Numbered from the stretch's first letter, positions 54,528 through 63,363 are shown. The stretch is 64,000 nucleotides of DNA from Acanthopleuribacter pedis (GCF_017377855.1 NZ_JAFREP010000023.1:62001-126000), one strand, 5' to 3'. Numbers and translations are program-made. The notes: generated from the letters alone by a model not told the origin.

Positions 54528-54914
54528 CGTGCGACCTCCTTTTCAACTCCAATATACATACCGGTTGGTATATTTTGCAAGTCGCCGCCCTTTTTTTTCC
54601 GTTAAGCCCTCGATTACCAACACCAAAGTTTGCCGGACCGCAACAATCCGGTGAGTTGGGTCACTTACCTTGAGAAGCGCTGATCCACGATCACCGTTTA
54701 ACCTGCACAAGATGGTAGGTTTAGCGCTTCTTTCTCCGCCCCCATGCCACCGCAACAGACGCTGGACGGCTAGGTTGGGCGGGTTCATCAACAGCAGCAT
54801 CGCCCACCCTGACAACTTTCTCATCGGTTCAAAGGTGCATCGGCGCGCGGCTGTTGGTATACTGGCATAACTCCCTCAATACAAACCGCTTAATTCTTGA
54901 CGAAGGCGATGATC
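54528..54914. other. Divergent spacer between TetR gene and FadL-like pair
   Basis: It holds the palindromic operator (54553-54574) close to the TetR start. The rest (about 330 bases) has no recognisable gene or repeat and must contain the porin promoter. Confidence 0.5.
54553..54574 (-). promoter_or_regulatory. Operator-like palindrome at the TetR promoter
   Basis: TATACATACCGGTTGGTATATT, with ATACC/GGTAT arms around GGTT. It begins 26 bases upstream of the repressor start codon and shares the TACCGGTYGGT core with two sites before the efflux adaptor. Confidence 0.65.
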
Positions 54915-56330
54915 ATGAAAAAGCTCTTTTTTCTGTTGATACCCTTGATTCCGCTAGGGTTATTTGCGCAAAACGATATGTACGCCAATATCAATCTGCA
55001 GTTCCGTTTCACCAATCCGGGCGCCCGTGCCCAGGCGATGGGCGGCGCATTCATCGGTTTGGCCGACGATACCACGGCGATTCTCGCCAACCCGGCGGGC
55101 CTGGCCAACATGACCAGTACCACCCTGATCGGCGAGTTCAGCCAATTGGAACGGGACAACAACATTCCTTTTTATTCGGGCACCATTACCCAGTCGGGGC
55201 TTCAGGATTTCATCTTCGACCTCAACGAACGCGACTTCCCCGAATCGGTGTCAACCATTCCGTTTCTGGCTTATGTTCACACCAAAAGCAAGATCAAGTG
55301 GGGCGTCTACTACGCGGAACAAGCGCACTTCGACCGCACCTTTGAAACCAACGGTGTGACCATTCCGCCATTCCGAGGACAAACCTACCTGGACCTCAAC
55401 CAGTTCGTCTTTTTCTCGGCGAGCCGCAACTTTATCGAGTTGCAGATGCGCTCCATCGGCGGCAGCGTCGGTATCAACCTCACCGACCGACTCGCCGTCG
55501 GGGTGACCGTCAGCTACAACGACTTTCAGTACGAGGGCAACACCTCGCTGCTGGTCCCCGATTTCGCGGCGCTGTTCCCCGATTTCTCCATCGACCCCCG
55601 GGTTCTGGACGCGATTGCCCCCTTCGTGGGTCAAGCGGCCTCGGTGATTGACGTCGACGGCGACGATGGCGCGATCAGCGCCAACATCGGTTTGCTGTAC
55701 ACGCCCAACGAGCGCTTCTCCGTGGGTTTTGCCTACAAACAACAGCCGGAGTTCGACTACGATCACCGTACTTCCGGGCTTCGCACCGACGATTTGTCCT
55801 TCGATCCACTGCCGGTGGAAAACGGCAGCGCGGTGTTTAGCATGCCCGACAGCTTCGGCGCGGGTTTTAGCTTCAAACCGACCGATGTGTTTTTGGTGAC
55901 CTTGGAAGTGAACCGCGTGATGTATTCCGAAATGTCCGACGATTTCCACACCTTCTTCGGTGCCCCCAACGATCCCGCCGACAACCGTCAGGTCGTTTCG
56001 GATACCACCGAATACCGCGCGGGCATGGAGTACATTCTGGTCAACCTGCAGAACCCCCTTTCCTTGCGGGCGGGTTACTACCTGGAGCCGTACCACGCGT
56101 TGCAAAACGAAAAACTGGACACCCAGATATTGTTCGCGTACACCAACCCCGCCGGTGATTTGGCGCTCGACTTCCGCAACAACGCGTTTCTGCAACGGTT
56201 TGCCGAGGATCAAAACCACATCACCTTCGGCGCCGGCATGAGCTTCGGCCAACATTTCGCCATCGATTTGGCCGCCGACATCGCCGACCGCTCCGAATCC
56301 TACAGCCTGTCCGGCATCTACCGCTTCTAG
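54915..56330 (+). CDS. FadL/OmpP1-like outer-membrane protein, copy 1
   Basis: This 471-residue beta-barrel protein has a signal peptide (KKLFFLLIPLIPLGLFAQ) followed by FRFTNPGARAQAMGGAFIGLADDTTAILANPAGLANM, the hallmark of the FadL/OmpP1 hydrophobic-substrate channel family, and a C-terminal aromatic IYRF. The ATG at 54915 has GAAGG eight bases upstream; ATG 54909 and TTG 54897 are in frame but too close to or before it. It precedes a second copy with an 10-base gap, so the two are co-transcribed. The substrate is unknown; fatty acids or other hydrophobic compounds are typical for the family. Confidence 0.88.
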   Translation: MKKLFFLLIPLIPLGLFAQNDMYANINLQFRFTNPGARAQAMGGAFIGLADDTTAILANPAGLANMTSTTLIGEFSQLERDNNIPFYSGTITQSGLQDFIFDLNERDFPESVSTIPFLAYVHTKSKIKWGVYYAEQAHFDRTFETNGVTIPPFRGQTYLDLNQFVFFSASRNFIELQMRSIGGSVGINLTDRLAVGVTVSYNDFQYEGNTSLLVPDFAALFPDFSIDPRVLDAIAPFVGQAASVIDVDGDDGAISANIGLLYTPNERFSVGFAYKQQPEFDYDHRTSGLRTDDLSFDPLPVENGSAVFSMPDSFGAGFSFKPTDVFLVTLEVNRVMYSEMSDDFHTFFGAPNDPADNRQVVSDTTEYRAGMEYILVNLQNPLSLRAGYYLEPYHALQNEKLDTQILFAYTNPAGDLALDFRNNAFLQRFAEDQNHITFGAGMSFGQHFAIDLAADIADRSESYSLSGIYRF

Positions 56331-56340
56331 GAGGACCCCC

Positions 56341-57684
56341 ATGAATCGTTTGTTGGTTTGCCTACTCCTGCTCGCCACGGGGACGCTCTGTTTTGCCCAA
56401 CACAACAACCGCTCGGCGCGCGATCTCCAGTTCCGCTTCGGCAATCCCGGCGCCCGTTCGCAAGGGTTCGGCGGCGCCTTTATCGGTTTGGCAGACGACG
56501 CCACCGCGCCGGTAGCCAACCCGGCCGGCATGCTGCGTACCGCCAAACGCTCGCTCGCATTTGAACTCAACTACGAACGCCAGGATAACGAGATCCCGTT
56601 TTTCGGCGGGACCATCCAGCAGCAGAACATTTTCGAATTTGACTTCAACTTCACCGAATCCGAGGCACCCGAAAATACCTTCCAGGTACCTTATGTCGCG
56701 ATGGTTTTTCCCAAAAACAACCTGCGCTATGGGTTTTTCATGCACCAACAGGCCAACCTGCAGCGGTCCTACCGCACCGAACCCATCACCATCTGCCACT
56801 TGAACGCGGATTTTTATCCGAACTGCGATCAGGACGACAACCCACTGCAGTTCAACCCGTCCACGGACATTTTAGACATTGAAATGCTCAACGTGGGGGC
56901 GTCTTTTGCTTTCGGCATCGGCGACCGGTTCTCGATGGGCGTGTCGGTCTTTTTCAGCCAAATGGATTACCAAGCGGACTCGATCATCGAGTTTCGCCAA
57001 ATCTTAAACACGGTGCAGGTTCAAAAACTGGCGCGCGGTGAAGACGAAGATTTCGGCGGTATCATTGGTTTTCTGTGGCGTCCGGCCGAGGAACTCTCCT
57101 TGGGTGTGACCTACAAAAGCCAGCCCGAGTTCGAGTACACGGCAACCCTGACCAAAGACCAACCACTCCCACGCGTACCCGACGATTTCACCCAGATCGG
57201 TTTGTTTAAGGTACCGGATTCACTGGGCATCGGTATCAGCTTCGCGCCGCTGGATAACATCACGGTGAATGTCGACGCCAACCGCGTATACTACTCGGAA
57301 ATCACCGACGAACTGATTGATTTCTCGGGTGTTCGCGTCGAGGACCTGCTGGTGACCCAATCGATGAAGGACGTCACGGAGATCCACGTGGGTATGGAAT
57401 ATGTCTTCCTCAACCTGGCCTATCCCCTCTCCCTGCGTTTGGGTTATTGGTTGGATCCGTACCACGCGGCCACCAACAACATTGAGGACAGCCAAATCTT
57501 GGAAGGCGACGTCGACCGTCCCTCGGTTCGCGACGTCTTTTTCCTCAACGCGTTTGAAGACGACAACAACCACTACTCGCTCGGTTTAGGCTGGTCTTTC
57601 GGGACCAACCTGCAATTTGACGCGGCGGTCGAGGTGGCGGATTCTTCACGGGCCGCCACGGTAAGCGGCATCTACCGCTTCTAA
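56341..57684 (+). CDS. FadL/OmpP1-like outer-membrane protein, copy 2
   Basis: This 447-residue paralogue of the preceding gene has a signal peptide ending LCFAQ, then FRFGNPGARSQGFGGAFIGLADDATAPVANPAGMLRT, and the same C-terminal end (SRAATVSGIYRF). Interior loops differ strongly from copy 1, and the two middle regions (NIFEFDFNFTESEAPENTF versus DFIFDLNERDFPESVSTI) suggest specialisation. TAGGAGG lies just before the ATG. A terminator follows at 57703-57729. Confidence 0.88.
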   Translation: MNRLLVCLLLLATGTLCFAQHNNRSARDLQFRFGNPGARSQGFGGAFIGLADDATAPVANPAGMLRTAKRSLAFELNYERQDNEIPFFGGTIQQQNIFEFDFNFTESEAPENTFQVPYVAMVFPKNNLRYGFFMHQQANLQRSYRTEPITICHLNADFYPNCDQDDNPLQFNPSTDILDIEMLNVGASFAFGIGDRFSMGVSVFFSQMDYQADSIIEFRQILNTVQVQKLARGEDEDFGGIIGFLWRPAEELSLGVTYKSQPEFEYTATLTKDQPLPRVPDDFTQIGLFKVPDSLGIGISFAPLDNITVNVDANRVYYSEITDELIDFSGVRVEDLLVTQSMKDVTEIHVGMEYVFLNLAYPLSLRLGYWLDPYHAATNNIEDSQILEGDVDRPSVRDVFFLNAFEDDNNHYSLGLGWSFGTNLQFDAAVEVADSSRAATVSGIYRF

Positions 57685-57702
57685 AAACCCGATTCGCATT
57701 TG

Positions 57703-57729
57703 AAAAGGCACCCTCAGAGGGTGCCTTTT
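57703..57729 (+). terminator. Intrinsic terminator of the FadL-like pair
   Basis: AAAAGGCACCCTC and GAGGGTGCCTTTT form a 13-bp stem around one base (so the tip will open), followed by TTTGTTC. It is 19 bases after the stop. Confidence 0.9.
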
Positions 57730-57857
57730 TTGTTCTCCACGGCAAACGCCGACCGTTATAAACCTGCAAGAGTGGCCCGCCGTCGGTTCCATGGCGTAAA
57801 CCTGAGCCGATCCAATTAGAGGGAGGCGGGCGACGCTTACGGATTTTCTTGGTGGGA

Positions 57858-59450
57858 TCAGGGTTGCCGCAACTGCAGCCGGTTGTTGCGAAAAACCACG
57901 AGCACGGTGGTGGTTTGGTTGTTCATTTGGACATCGACCAGCAACCGATCATCACCGCGCCATGTCTTTGGGTAAAGCCAAACGGCGGAGCGGCGGGCAA
58001 CGGGACTGTTACGCCAAAACTGTTGCCATTGCTCGGGTTCGAGTGGCCTATCGCCAAAAGGGGGCCACCATAACTTACGCCCGGCTACCAGATTCGTAGG
58101 CGGCTCGGTACGCGTTTGCCATGCGTTTTCTAGTTCCGTCAGGAGCCGCGCGCGTGTTTCGCCAAGTTTGGCCACCGCGGCACGATTGCTGCGATTCGGC
58201 GTTAACAACAAGGCTTCAAGCTCACTTAACCTGGTCCCAACGTCGGATTCCTTGCGCCGCTCTTTTGAGAGCTCGGTCACCTCAATCATTTGTTCCGCCC
58301 CAAGTGCCGCTTGTTTCTGTGCCAAGCGGGGCAACGGCGCCGCGTCATATTCAGGGGCGCTTTCAACCGCAACAGAGTCAAGATCCCCGCTGTCATACAA
58401 CTGCTCAGTCGGACCTTCCCGATCAGACGCCGCCACTTTATCAGAAACCTCTTGTTCGGCAATACCGGCAGCCTCAGCCACGGGCATCTCGGCGACCTTC
58501 TCCGCAACAGGGCGCGTGACCTCATCGGCAAGGGCCTCCAACTGCTCGCTTTTTTTGGCCGCGTCGGAACGCGAATGATGAGATGCAACGGCGACTTCGT
58601 CCTCGGGCGCCGATCCCGTTACGGTGATGGATTCGTCTACCGTTTTTCCGGGCATCGCGTCGTCCGCGCGTTCTTCGCGTGCGGGCTCCGGCGACGCATC
58701 CCCTTGCGCGGATGCCACTTGGCGCGTCCCCGACCGGTCAACAGGCGACTCAGGTTCAGCAGTGGCCGGCGGCGAGGCCCGAACCGAATCAGCCAGGGAC
58801 CGAAGTTTTTCCGCGGCCGGTTTGGGTGCCGGGGTCGATTTGGGTTTGGCGGCGACGTCGGACGCGCTTCGCGCCCTTTGTCGGGACGGAAGGGTCGGTT
58901 CCGCCGGCGCTTCAGCAACCACCCTTTCATCGCCGAAGGATGCCCGGCCGTCTGCCTTTTCGGCCGTAGATCGCGAGGATTCCTCGCGGTAAGGCGCACC
59001 TTCCGCGGGCAATTCGCGCAATCGTTCCAGGCTGCTGTCGCCGTCTTTGGATTCCTCCATGGCAAAAGCAAGCCCCTCGTCGTCTCGGGTGGTGGGTTCC
59101 GCCGCAACGGGGACATCGTCCAGCACCTGTTGCGGATGCCAATCGTTGCTGATCATCAAGGCCACCACCAAGGCGGCGGCAAGGGGTGCGACAAAGGTCA
59201 GCCAACGAACCAAGGGGCGTCGCTTGGGAAGCGAGACCACGGCCCCCTCGGCTCTCGGGACCGGGATCGCGGGCGCGGGTTCCAATTCGGCCAAGGCCTC
59301 CAGGTTGGCGTCCAGCTTTTCAAAGTGTTCAAGCATGGCCTCACAGCGGGGGTCGGCCGCGAGTTCGGCGGCATAATCGCGGCGGATTTCCGCCGGTTCC
59401 ATGGTTTCCAGCAGTTCTTCCAGGCGGTCGAGGGTCATGGGTTCACTCAT
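57858..59450 (-). CDS. Probable anti-sigma factor with large extracytoplasmic domain
   Basis: This 530-residue protein is translated with the sigma factor (ATGA overlap at 59447-59450). The N-terminal 75 residues are acidic and helical, as in sigma-binding domains, though without a zinc-binding HxxxCxxC motif. A single membrane helix spans about 82-101 (WLTFVAPLAAALVVALMI). A long low-complexity Ala/Pro/Glu/Ser/Lys region (about 110-400) and a C-terminal domain (AGRKLWWPPFGDRPLEPEQWQQFW...) follow. The last 120 residues contain five Trp and may sense the signal. The anti-sigma role is inferred from gene order and topology only. Confidence 0.7.
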   Translation of the reverse strand: MSEPMTLDRLEELLETMEPAEIRRDYAAELAADPRCEAMLEHFEKLDANLEALAELEPAPAIPVPRAEGAVVSLPKRRPLVRWLTFVAPLAAALVVALMISNDWHPQQVLDDVPVAAEPTTRDDEGLAFAMEESKDGDSSLERLRELPAEGAPYREESSRSTAEKADGRASFGDERVVAEAPAEPTLPSRQRARSASDVAAKPKSTPAPKPAAEKLRSLADSVRASPPATAEPESPVDRSGTRQVASAQGDASPEPAREERADDAMPGKTVDESITVTGSAPEDEVAVASHHSRSDAAKKSEQLEALADEVTRPVAEKVAEMPVAEAAGIAEQEVSDKVAASDREGPTEQLYDSGDLDSVAVESAPEYDAAPLPRLAQKQAALGAEQMIEVTELSKERRKESDVGTRLSELEALLLTPNRSNRAAVAKLGETRARLLTELENAWQTRTEPPTNLVAGRKLWWPPFGDRPLEPEQWQQFWRNSPVARRSAVWLYPKTWRGDDRLLVDVQMNNQTTTVLVVFRNNRLQLRQP

Positions 59451-60097
59451 GTTTGATCCTCCGCCATCAAACGCGCCAGTTTGATTTTGGCGCGGCGAAT
59501 CACGGTTTTCACCGAGTTAAGGTTCATGTCGTACATCTCGGCAATGCGGTGCTGGGGCACCTCGGCGATCACGTCGAGCAACAAAATGTCGCGGTCTCTT
59601 TCTTTTAATACGTGGAGATGACGGCGTAATTTTGCCAAATCGCCCTTGAGTTCGAGTTGCTCGGAAGGCAGGCGGGTCGGATCCACCAAAACAATGCTTG
59701 CGCCGCCTTCCTCCTCGGCGTCGGCCTCCAGGCTGATCGGCCTCTTTTTGGTAAAAAACTTGCGCACCTGATTGAGGGCGATCGCGAACAGCCAGGAGCG
59801 GAAGGCCGAAGGTTCTTTGAGGGTGGCGAGTTTGTCGAAAACTTTGAGGCAGATATCTTGGAACAGGTCCTCCGCGTCGGCGTGGGAATGCAGGCGATTG
59901 CGCAGGAATCCCCACAGATCGCGGCGGTAGTATTCCATGAGTTGCGGAAAGGCGTCGGCGTCGCCTTGAAGGTGTGCCTGCATCAGGGCCTCGAGATCGG
60001 GCGGGTCGCCCCGCCGGGAAGATTCACGCGAACCGGCCAACAGCGATTTGGCCATGTCGGGTACTACGGCGACCGTCAACCAGGAAAAAAGTTTCAC
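59447..60097 (-). CDS. ECF-type RNA polymerase sigma factor
   Basis: This 216-residue sigma-70 family factor has region 2 at about 42-110 (YYRRDLWGFLRNRLHSHADAEDLFQDICLKVF... FRSWLFAIALNQVRKFF) and region 4 at about 150-205 (LKERDRDILLLDVIAEVPQHRIAEMYDMNLNSVKTVIRRAKIKLARLM). Regions 1 and 3 are missing, as in ECF factors. The start at 60097 is GTG with a weak site; an ATG at 60055 is also possible. It is encoded before, and overlapping, the presumed anti-sigma factor and 57 bases after a ferredoxin gene. Its target promoters are not identifiable here. Confidence 0.93.
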   Translation of the reverse strand: MKLFSWLTVAVVPDMAKSLLAGSRESSRRGDPPDLEALMQAHLQGDADAFPQLMEYYRRDLWGFLRNRLHSHADAEDLFQDICLKVFDKLATLKEPSAFRSWLFAIALNQVRKFFTKKRPISLEADAEEEGGASIVLVDPTRLPSEQLELKGDLAKLRRHLHVLKERDRDILLLDVIAEVPQHRIAEMYDMNLNSVKTVIRRAKIKLARLMAEDQT

Positions 60098-60154
60098 GGC
60101 GTGCCCCCGTCACAAAAAGGCGGCAGCACCAAAAACGCGCACAACGCTTGCGGC

Positions 60155-60805
60155 TCAGCGCTTGGGTGGCTGATCGTCAACATCAATCCATCCAAAAAAA
60201 GTGTCTTGCTCCACGCGTTCGGCACGGTAACGGGTGGGGCTGTAAACCTGGATGCCGCCGGGGTTGACGGGGCAATGTTGTTCGCACAAGCCGCAACCGG
60301 TGCAGGCGTCGAGCACGCGTGGGTGAAAATCTTCGCCGATGGTAAGCGCTCGCTCTGGATAGGGGCATGCGTCGTAACACAGGGTGCAAACCTTGCCGTC
60401 AAAGGTCAAGCACTGCTCGGGCTGAACCACGGCGGTCCCCATGTCAACAGCCTCAGGTTTGGTGGGAATCAGGGCGCCGTCGTCGCAGGCTTGGATGCAG
60501 GGCATGGTTTCGCACAGGTGGCAGGCTTGGACGGAGGGTTCGATGTGGGGCGCGGATTGGGTCAAGCCGGCTTCGATGGGTTTCTTTTTGATCGCGCCGT
60601 AGGGACAGGCCTGTATGCAGGCGCCGCAGCGGGTGCAACTCGCCAGGAACTCCAGTTCAGAACGCGCGCCGGGCGGACGGATGGGTGCCTTGAGCATTTT
60701 GCCCAACTTGCGATCCACCTGGTTGCCAACCCCTTTGCGGAAGTGCGAAAAAAATTCGCCGAGAAAACCGCGTCGGTTGTGATCCTGATCGTCCCTGTTC
60801 GCCAT
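60155..60805 (-). CDS. Ferredoxin-type protein with four 4Fe-4S motifs (NapG/NapF-like)
   Basis: This 216-residue protein has Cys clusters for four 4Fe-4S centres: CTRCGACIQACP, CHLCETMPCIQAC, CTLCYDACP and CTGCGLCEQHCP, in the order of NapF/NapG/MauM ferredoxins. The N-terminus (DDQDHNRRGFLGEFF) resembles the start of NapG-type proteins with a twin-arginine-like RRGF, but a hydrophobic export segment is lacking, so it is probably cytoplasmic or attached to a membrane partner. No reductase is encoded nearby. It heads the sigma/anti-sigma gene string. Confidence 0.88.
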   Translation of the reverse strand: MANRDDQDHNRRGFLGEFFSHFRKGVGNQVDRKLGKMLKAPIRPPGARSELEFLASCTRCGACIQACPYGAIKKKPIEAGLTQSAPHIEPSVQACHLCETMPCIQACDDGALIPTKPEAVDMGTAVVQPEQCLTFDGKVCTLCYDACPYPERALTIGEDFHPRVLDACTGCGLCEQHCPVNPGGIQVYSPTRYRAERVEQDTFFGWIDVDDQPPKR

Positions 60806-60917
60806 CTTCCTTGAAATCCTCGTGTTCCGCTCGTTCCCTGCATGCGCGGCGGGAAAGTGCCACGCAACTACAGTCTAGCGTCAAATGAAGCTGGGTAAAG
60901 CGGAAATCGCGCGGCTG

Positions 60918-61928
60918 TTAGGCCGGCGAAACGCGGCCGGCGGCGGTCGCCAGACATCTATTTAATGAGGACAGATCATGGGATCCCAGCAATTCCCGCG
61001 CGGAAAGGGCCTGGCCGGATTCAGCCAAACCCAGGGAGGCCGCCAATTGCCCAACCAAAACCTCCGGCCGCCCCCCATCATTGCGAAATTCAGCGATGGA
61101 GGCCGAACCGTCCCGTTTCGACATTTTTTTTCCGGCGGGGTCCAACATCAAGGGCACATGCCAAAACTCAGGGCATGAATAACCTAACAAATCCCATAGG
61201 TAAATTTGGCGCGGCGTGCTGGGAAACAAATCTTCGCCCCGCAAAATGTGCGTGATCCCCATGAGGGCGTCATCCACGGTCACGGCCAATTGGTAGGCGA
61301 ACAAACCGTCGGAACGCCGCACCACGAAATCGCCGACCTCGCGGCGCAAGTCCTGGCGCTGAACACCGAGCACGGCGTCTTCAACGGTCACCACCCGGTC
61401 CGGCACCACCAGGCGAAAGCCGGGCCGCCGGTCGGGATGCCGCGCCTGGGCGGCGAAACGCCCCGCCTCATCAAGCCGGCGGCAGGTTCCGGGATAGGTC
61501 AGGGTATGGCCGTGGGGCGCGCTGGCGGCGCGTTCAATATCCTTGCGCGAGCAAAAACAGGGAAAGACCAGATCACGAGCGATCAGCCGATCCAGCGCGG
61601 TTTGGTACAACGCGTCGCGCCGGCTTTGGGTGTAGTCGCCGAGCGGACCGCCGATGTCGGGACCCTCGTCCCAATCCAAACCCAACCAGCGCAGATCGTC
61701 TAAAATTTGGGCGGCCGAACCGGCTTTGACACGCGGCCGATCCAGGTCTTCCATGCGCATCACGAGGTCGGCGCCCAAAAGGCGCGCGTGTAACCAGGCC
61801 AACAGCAAGGAACGAGCGTTGCCCAGATGCAGCGGTCCGGTCGGCGAGGGGGCGAACCGACAACGCGGCCCGGCGGCACGACGTTCAGCGGCACGGGCAA
61901 ATAACGAATCAAAAGTAGGGTCATTCAT
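60918..61928 (-). CDS. gluQ: Glutamyl-Q tRNA(Asp) synthetase
   Basis: Attaches glutamate to queuosine at position 34 of tRNA(Asp), a paralogue of glutamyl-tRNA synthetase without anticodon-binding domain. The 336-residue length fits. The class I signatures are APSPTGPLHLGNARS (HLGN in place of HIGH) and KMSKRDGS; the zinc site is CFCSRKDIE...YPGTC, characteristic of GluQ. Queuosine genes are not in the window. The upstream 330 bases carry a family-2 repeat. Confidence 0.93.
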   Translation of the reverse strand: MNDPTFDSLFARAAERRAAGPRCRFAPSPTGPLHLGNARSLLLAWLHARLLGADLVMRMEDLDRPRVKAGSAAQILDDLRWLGLDWDEGPDIGGPLGDYTQSRRDALYQTALDRLIARDLVFPCFCSRKDIERAASAPHGHTLTYPGTCRRLDEAGRFAAQARHPDRRPGFRLVVPDRVVTVEDAVLGVQRQDLRREVGDFVVRRSDGLFAYQLAVTVDDALMGITHILRGEDLFPSTPRQIYLWDLLGYSCPEFWHVPLMLDPAGKKMSKRDGSASIAEFRNDGGRPEVLVGQLAASLGLAESGQALSARELLGSHDLSSLNRCLATAAGRVSPA

Positions 61929-62278
61929 GGTGGGGCATTATCCTAAGCGACGCGATAAGCGTGAGGAATTTTCGCTAAAAATCTGGAGCGAAATGGCTTG
62001 AAAAAAAGCGGACCGGGGTCGCGCACGAAGCGCCCCCCCGGGTACGGCCAACATTCCCACAGACCGTTGCAGCCCAGAGGTTTAGCTAAAATCACCGCGA
62101 TTTATCGCGTTTCCTTAGGATTATAACCGACGCGGGGAAACAACAGGCAATGCATGAAGGGGAAGGCAAAAAAATCACAGCGGCCGTTAAACCATCCGCG
62201 GTGGTGCCCGGTCCATTGCAGCAACAGGCACAGCACCTTAGAGGTAACTGAATCCGATTTGTGCCGTGGAGGTTCACC
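61929..62278. other. Divergent spacer between gluQ and the Spy-like gene
   Basis: About half is a family-2 repeat (61941-62120). The remaining 158 bases show no gene. Confidence 0.5.
61941..62120 (+). repeat. Family-2 dispersed repeat, copy 3
   Basis: About 180 bp with the best-preserved ends: TCCTAAGCGACGCGATAA left and TTATCGCGTTTCCTTAGGA right. It contains TTTTCGCT/AGCGAAAT arms, a GC-rich centre in which the usual CCGCACCC hairpin is replaced by CGCCCCCCCGGGTACGG, and GACCGTTGCAGCCCAGAGG. Confidence 0.8.
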
Positions 62279-62890
62279 ATGAAAAAAGTGTTGGTTTTCA
62301 TCGAAGTCCTGCTGATTGCAAGCTTGCTCTCAATGGCAACGGTCAACGCCCAAGACCTACGCCACAACGACGACCTAAAGTACATCCGCGATTGGAAACG
62401 CAACGCCAAAGCAGCCGACCTCGCGGGCAGCCTCAGTTTGAGCCCGGAGCAAGTCGCAAGCCTGCGCGGCTACCGACAAAACTGGGACCAGGTGCACACG
62501 GAAATGGACCCCCAGCTCAACGCGGCCAAAACAGCCCTGACCGAAGCCGCCGCGGGCATTCGCAAACAGCTTGAGGGCGGGGCCGACCTCTCGCCCGAGC
62601 AAGAAGAACAATTAAACGCGTTACGGGGCGACATCAAACGGCTGAGCCGTGAAAAACGCCTCAAAACCCGCTTGGCCCTCAACGGCATTGAAAGCGTGCT
62701 GGAAGAAAACCAAAAAGAATCGCTAAAAACCTTCATGAGACAAGAACGCGCCCGCAACAGGGAAGGCCGGCGTTTCTCAAGGGAGAACCGCGTGTCACGC
62801 GAAGGCCGTAAAGACCGCGCCATCCAGCGCGCCAAACGGATCGCGGTCCGCCTGATCCTCTCCGACGGATTCCTCAACGCCTATCCTTAA
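62279..62890 (+). CDS. Periplasmic Spy/CpxP-like helical protein
   Basis: This 203-residue protein has a signal peptide (MKKVLVFIEVLLIASLLSMATVNA) and a mature helical domain rich in Lys, Arg and Glu, with the phrase LSLSPEQVASLRGYRQNWDQV and a second LSPEQEEQLNALRGDIKRL, similar to the LTxxQ-containing Spy/CpxP chaperone family. The last 60 residues are very basic (RARNREGRRFSRENRVSREG) and probably disordered. The ATG at 62279 follows GGAGG. Its TAA stop is adjacent to a family-1 repeat. The chaperone role is inferred from weak similarity. Confidence 0.75.
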   Translation: MKKVLVFIEVLLIASLLSMATVNAQDLRHNDDLKYIRDWKRNAKAADLAGSLSLSPEQVASLRGYRQNWDQVHTEMDPQLNAAKTALTEAAAGIRKQLEGGADLSPEQEEQLNALRGDIKRLSREKRLKTRLALNGIESVLEENQKESLKTFMRQERARNREGRRFSRENRVSREGRKDRAIQRAKRIAVRLILSDGFLNAYP

Positions 62891-63081
62891 CCCACATTTC
62901 TCACAAGGAATTCTGCTGCGAAGCTAAACGCCGTGCGATTACAAGGGGGCGGCCTTCCGCATTACTCGGTCGAGTCGCCTTCGCCTCAGCTGCTACGCCT
63001 GCACCGTCTCTCGGTCGTAATCTTCGTACTCACAAGGCGTTTAGCTTCTCGCGACGAATCCTTGTGAGAAATGCGGAGTAA
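62888..63081 (+). repeat. Family-1 repeat, copy F, between convergent genes
   Basis: 194 bp with the left tip TAACCCACATTTCTCACAAG (including the stop of the preceding gene) and the right tip CTTGTGAGAAATGCGGAGTA. A further tip, TAACCCGCATTCC, follows at 63079. The interior matches copies B and E. Confidence 0.85.
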
Positions 63082-63363
63082 CCCGCATTCCTCTCCATCA
63101 GCGCGTTGTTCTTTAACCAACTCGGAAAAGCGGGCACGAACGGTGGTCGGTGTCCAATCCGGGCCATGCATGAAGCAAGCACCATGCACGGCGGGGATTG
63201 GGCACCTTTTTTTATGGGGGACGGGCTGAATGCTTTGCTTCGTTGGGCGGTTTTCGCGGCTGCTTTGTCGCCAGGGCGCCAAGCCCCATGTTGGCGAGCG
63301 GGGTCACGATCCACCATCCTGATGGGGGCCTGCGGGCGCGCGGCTAAACGTCAAAAAGGGACG
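63082..63363. other. Spacer after repeat F
   Basis: No gene supported. It contains a loose inverted pair CCATGCATG/CACCATGCACGG near 63170-63192 and a T-run near 63208. I see nothing else. Confidence 0.4.
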
